DNA of 15,126 nt. It comes from CAYSPU01 sp964432995. Lineage in GTDB: Bacteria > Verrucomicrobiota > Verrucomicrobiia > Limisphaerales > JAHDYP01. Positions 13,289-15,126 of this stretch are shown piece after piece. The stretch covers positions 1-15,126 of the forward strand of contig CAYSPU010000143.1 of the NCBI GenBank assembly GCA_964432995.1, given 5' to 3'. The first letter of the stretch is position 1; each line of letters begins with the position of its first letter. The notes beneath the pieces were generated by a model that worked only from the letters and a program-made list of their open reading frames with translations, made no database searches and was not told where the DNA came from. The position numbers were made by a program, and so were the translations under genes.

Positions 13289-13289
13289 C

Positions 13290-14753
13290 ATGAAGACACT
13301 GGTCTCCTTGGTGCTTTGTTGGTGGATGGTTGTTCCCGCCTGGGCGGCGACGCCGGCGGATGCGGCGCGGCCGAACGTCGTGTTCATTCTCTGCGACGAT
13401 CTGGGCATCGCGGATCTGCGCTGCTACGGGCGGCAGGATCATCGCACGCCGCATCTGGATCGCCTCGCCCGGGAGGGTGTGCGATTCACGTCGGCCTATT
13501 GCGCCCAGCCCATCTGCTCGCCGTCCCGCGCCGCCCTCCTGACCGGCAAGACCCCCGCCCGCCTGCACCTCACCACCTACTTGCCCGGGCGCCCGGATTG
13601 CATCTCCCAGAAGGTGCTGCATCCCGAGATCCAGATGCAGGTGCCGCTGACGCAGAAGACGCTGCCGCGCTACTTCCACGAGGCCGGCTATGCCACTGCC
13701 GCCGTCGGCAAATGGCACGTGGGGGGCGCCGGATACGGCCCGCTCGAGCACGGCTTCGACGTCTACCACCCTGGAACGGCGAACACCAAGCCTTCGGCGA
13801 CCGAGGGCGGCAAGGGCGAATACGATCTCACCGCATTCACCGAACGGTTCATCGAAACGAATCGGCACCGGCCCTTTCTCGTCTACCTCGCCCACAACAC
13901 CCCGCATATCCCCTACGATGCCCAGCCGGCCCGCATCGCCAACTCCGCGCAGGCCTTCGAGCCGGTCTACGCGGCCGTCATCGAAACGCTCGACGACACC
14001 GTCGGCCGCCTGTTGGCCAAGATCGAGTTGCTGGGACTTGCCGCCAACACCCTGGTGATCTTCACCTCGGACAATGGCGGGCTGCACGTCCCTGAGGGGC
14101 CGCATCCGCGCGTGACCCACAACACGCCGTATCGCGCGGGAAAGGGCTTCCTGTACGAGGGCGGCTTGCGCGTGCCACTGATCGTCCGCTGGCCCGGACG
14201 CGTGCCTGCCGGTGTGGTCGTGGACGCCCCGGTCATCAATACGGACTGGCTGCCGACGCTGCTGGAGTTGATCGGGCAGTCGGTGCCGGCCGGGCTGGAT
14301 GGCGTCAGTGTGGCCGGGCTACTCACAGGCCGCGGGCCGGCCCCGGAACGCAGCCTGTTCTGGCACTTCCCGCACTACACGAATCAGGGAAGTCGGCCGG
14401 CAGGCGCCGTTCGGGAAGGCGACTGGATGCTGATGGAGTTCTACGACAGCGACGATGTCGAGTTGTTCGATCTGCGCGCCGACGTGCGGGAGCGGCAGAA
14501 TATGGCGGCCCAGCAACCCGACCGGGTGGCACGCCTGCGCCAAGCGCTGGCCGACTGGCGTACGGAGGTCGGCGCTCAGGTGAACCGGCCGAATCCGAAC
14601 TTCGAGCCTGCTCGATACCGCGAGTTGTATGTGGAGGTGGACGCCAGCCGGTTTGACCCGCCGCAGGCGACGCCGGCCCAATGGGACCAGATGGGGGCCT
14701 GGCGCCACGGCATGAACGCGGTGCTGCGCGAAAGACCGAAGGCCCGGCGCTGA
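13290..14753 (+). CDS. Exported family S1 sulfatase (arylsulfatase A-like)
   Basis: A 487-residue alkaline-phosphatase-superfamily sulfatase that hydrolyses sulfate esters, probably on a sulfated glycan. The ATG at 13290 places a signal peptide first (KTLVSLVLCWWMVVPAWA, residues 2-19), so the enzyme is exported. Calcium ligands D36-D37 lie in VVFILCDDLG and D261-N262 in FTSDNGG. The formylglycine site is C76-S-P-S-R80 in ICSPSRAALLTGKTP, the Cys-type signature that needs a formylglycine-generating enzyme; none is in this window. Other active-site residues are K141 and H143 (VGKWHVGG), H202 and H206 (AHNTPHIPYD) and K285 (YRAGKGFLYEGG). The C-terminal subdomain with ELFDLRADVRERQNMA and the total length are usual for the family. 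The nearest genes are too far away to prove an operon. Confidence 0.95.
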   Translation: MKTLVSLVLCWWMVVPAWAATPADAARPNVVFILCDDLGIADLRCYGRQDHRTPHLDRLAREGVRFTSAYCAQPICSPSRAALLTGKTPARLHLTTYLPGRPDCISQKVLHPEIQMQVPLTQKTLPRYFHEAGYATAAVGKWHVGGAGYGPLEHGFDVYHPGTANTKPSATEGGKGEYDLTAFTERFIETNRHRPFLVYLAHNTPHIPYDAQPARIANSAQAFEPVYAAVIETLDDTVGRLLAKIELLGLAANTLVIFTSDNGGLHVPEGPHPRVTHNTPYRAGKGFLYEGGLRVPLIVRWPGRVPAGVVVDAPVINTDWLPTLLELIGQSVPAGLDGVSVAGLLTGRGPAPERSLFWHFPHYTNQGSRPAGAVREGDWMLMEFYDSDDVELFDLRADVRERQNMAAQQPDRVARLRQALADWRTEVGAQVNRPNPNFEPARYRELYVEVDASRFDPPQATPAQWDQMGAWRHGMNAVLRERPKARR

Positions 14754-14754
14754 G

Positions 14755-15126
14755 ATGGTAAAGGACCCCCGGGCCGAAGCGGTCGTCGTCCGTCCAATCG
14801 GAGGAAGCGGTGAGGTGGGGACGCCCGAGCCCGGCGTCCTTACCTTCGACTCGGGGTGCCTGCGGTGGGGCGCGACTCCGAGCACGACTCGCGAGCAGGC
14901 CTCCGGGCGCGCCGGAAACACGTGCTGGGTTGCCTACTCCTTCGGCGCCCTCGGAGAGGTCGCCCTACCTGATGGTTCATGCAGAGCCATCAAAATCCTC
15001 GAATCGCGCCTTGTGGCCATGTACCAAAAGCCCGGACGAATCCAGGACGGAACACGAGCAGAGTTCGGCGCCCCGGCTTTGTGCTATGCCCTGAATTCGC
15101 GAGGTGGTTTGTGGAGAGCCTCCACC
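14755..15126 (+). CDS. Doubtful open-ended ORF, 124 codons, product not recognised
   Basis: From the ATG at 14755, two bases after the sulfatase stop, the frame stays open for 124 codons to the right edge. I do not recognise the product. A stretch around residues 68-86 (SFGALGEVALPDGSCRAIK) is faintly like a kinase glycine-rich loop followed by an A-x-K, but the spacing is short and the downstream residues do not continue the pattern. The frame also runs through the 26-bp hairpin element at 14819-14844, which otherwise sits in a noncoding region. High GC makes stop-free frames likely by chance. A remnant of a gene, or noncoding DNA, are both possible. Confidence 0.15.
   Translation, partial: MVKDPRAEAVVVRPIGGSGEVGTPEPGVLTFDSGCLRWGATPSTTREQASGRAGNTCWVAYSFGALGEVALPDGSCRAIKILESRLVAMYQKPGRIQDGTRAEFGAPALCYALNSRGGLWRAST
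14819..14844. repeat. 26-bp hairpin element, right copy
   Basis: The stem GGACGCC (14819-14825) pairs with GGCGTCC (14833-14839) around CGAGCCC. It is an inverted, 24-of-26 match to the copy at 12545-12570. It lies 66 bases after the sulfatase stop and, with the left copy, brackets the sulfatase gene and the repeat cluster before it. Confidence 0.75.

Larger units (their letters stand above)
12465..13289. other. 825-base gene-free repeat cluster
   Basis: No credible gene is visible on either strand between the propeller and sulfatase genes. The open frames here are GC-rich shadows that run through repeats. From left to right it holds two GC hairpins (12550-12570, 12604-12625), a 19-base C/G palindrome (12723-12741), a purine-rich GACGAGGG-like stretch (about 12760-12822), a nested palindrome (12830-12881), the CGTCCC hairpin array (12919-13108), a second CT/GA-rich segment in opposite orientation (about 13155-13200) and the heptamer array before the sulfatase. 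Confidence 0.7.

Noticed and set aside
13203..13289. N-terminal extension of the sulfatase from the ATG at 13203
   Set aside because: It consists largely of translated heptamer repeat and would put 29 residues before a normal signal peptide.

Overview
The window looks like a piece of a high-GC genome from the Planctomycetes-Verrucomicrobia group. A verrucomicrobial source (Limisphaerales/Pedosphaera-like) is my best guess. The reasons are an exported sulfatase, two Tat-signal Gfo/Idh/MocA oxidoreductases, a large exported GH2 enzyme and a PQQ-like propeller, together with intergenic gaps full of short tandem and hairpin repeats and few recognisable Shine-Dalgarno sequences. The taxonomic call is an inference from gene content, not a database match.

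Left part (1-2279): a methionine/SAM-cycle block. metK (S-adenosylmethionine synthetase, cut off by the left edge) is divergent from an ArsR-type HTH protein fused to a SAM-binding methyltransferase-like domain. That gene is followed after 16 bases by metF (5,10-methylenetetrahydrofolate reductase). The 90-base divergent region holds a promoter-like pair and three small palindromes. It is a good candidate operator for a SahR-like regulator that senses S-adenosylhomocysteine or SAM.

Middle (2461-3684): an exported class C beta-lactamase-fold serine hydrolase, convergent with a long minus-strand block. The 200-base convergent gap carries an 8-bp tandem repeat (about nine units).

Minus-strand catabolic block (11007 down to 3885), in transcription order: Tat-exported Gfo/Idh oxidoreductase, xylose-isomerase-like TIM-barrel protein, a 485-base gap with large hairpins, a second Tat-exported Gfo/Idh oxidoreductase, and an exported 961-residue GH2 glycoside hydrolase. 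With the sulfatase further right this reads as a glycan or glycoside degradation locus, possibly using oxidation to a keto-sugar. The last two genes are each preceded by a copy of the same double-hairpin element, and one stem of it shows a compensatory base change.

Right part: a plus-strand exported PQQ-like beta-propeller protein (11130-12464), divergent from the first oxidoreductase; an 825-base gene-free repeat cluster (12465-13289) with several hairpin families; an exported sulfatase (13290-14753) whose start codon directly follows a heptamer tandem repeat; and a tail (14754-15126) that holds a hairpin repeat and one open-ended ORF of doubtful reality. The sulfatase and the repeat cluster lie between two inverted copies of one 26-bp hairpin element.
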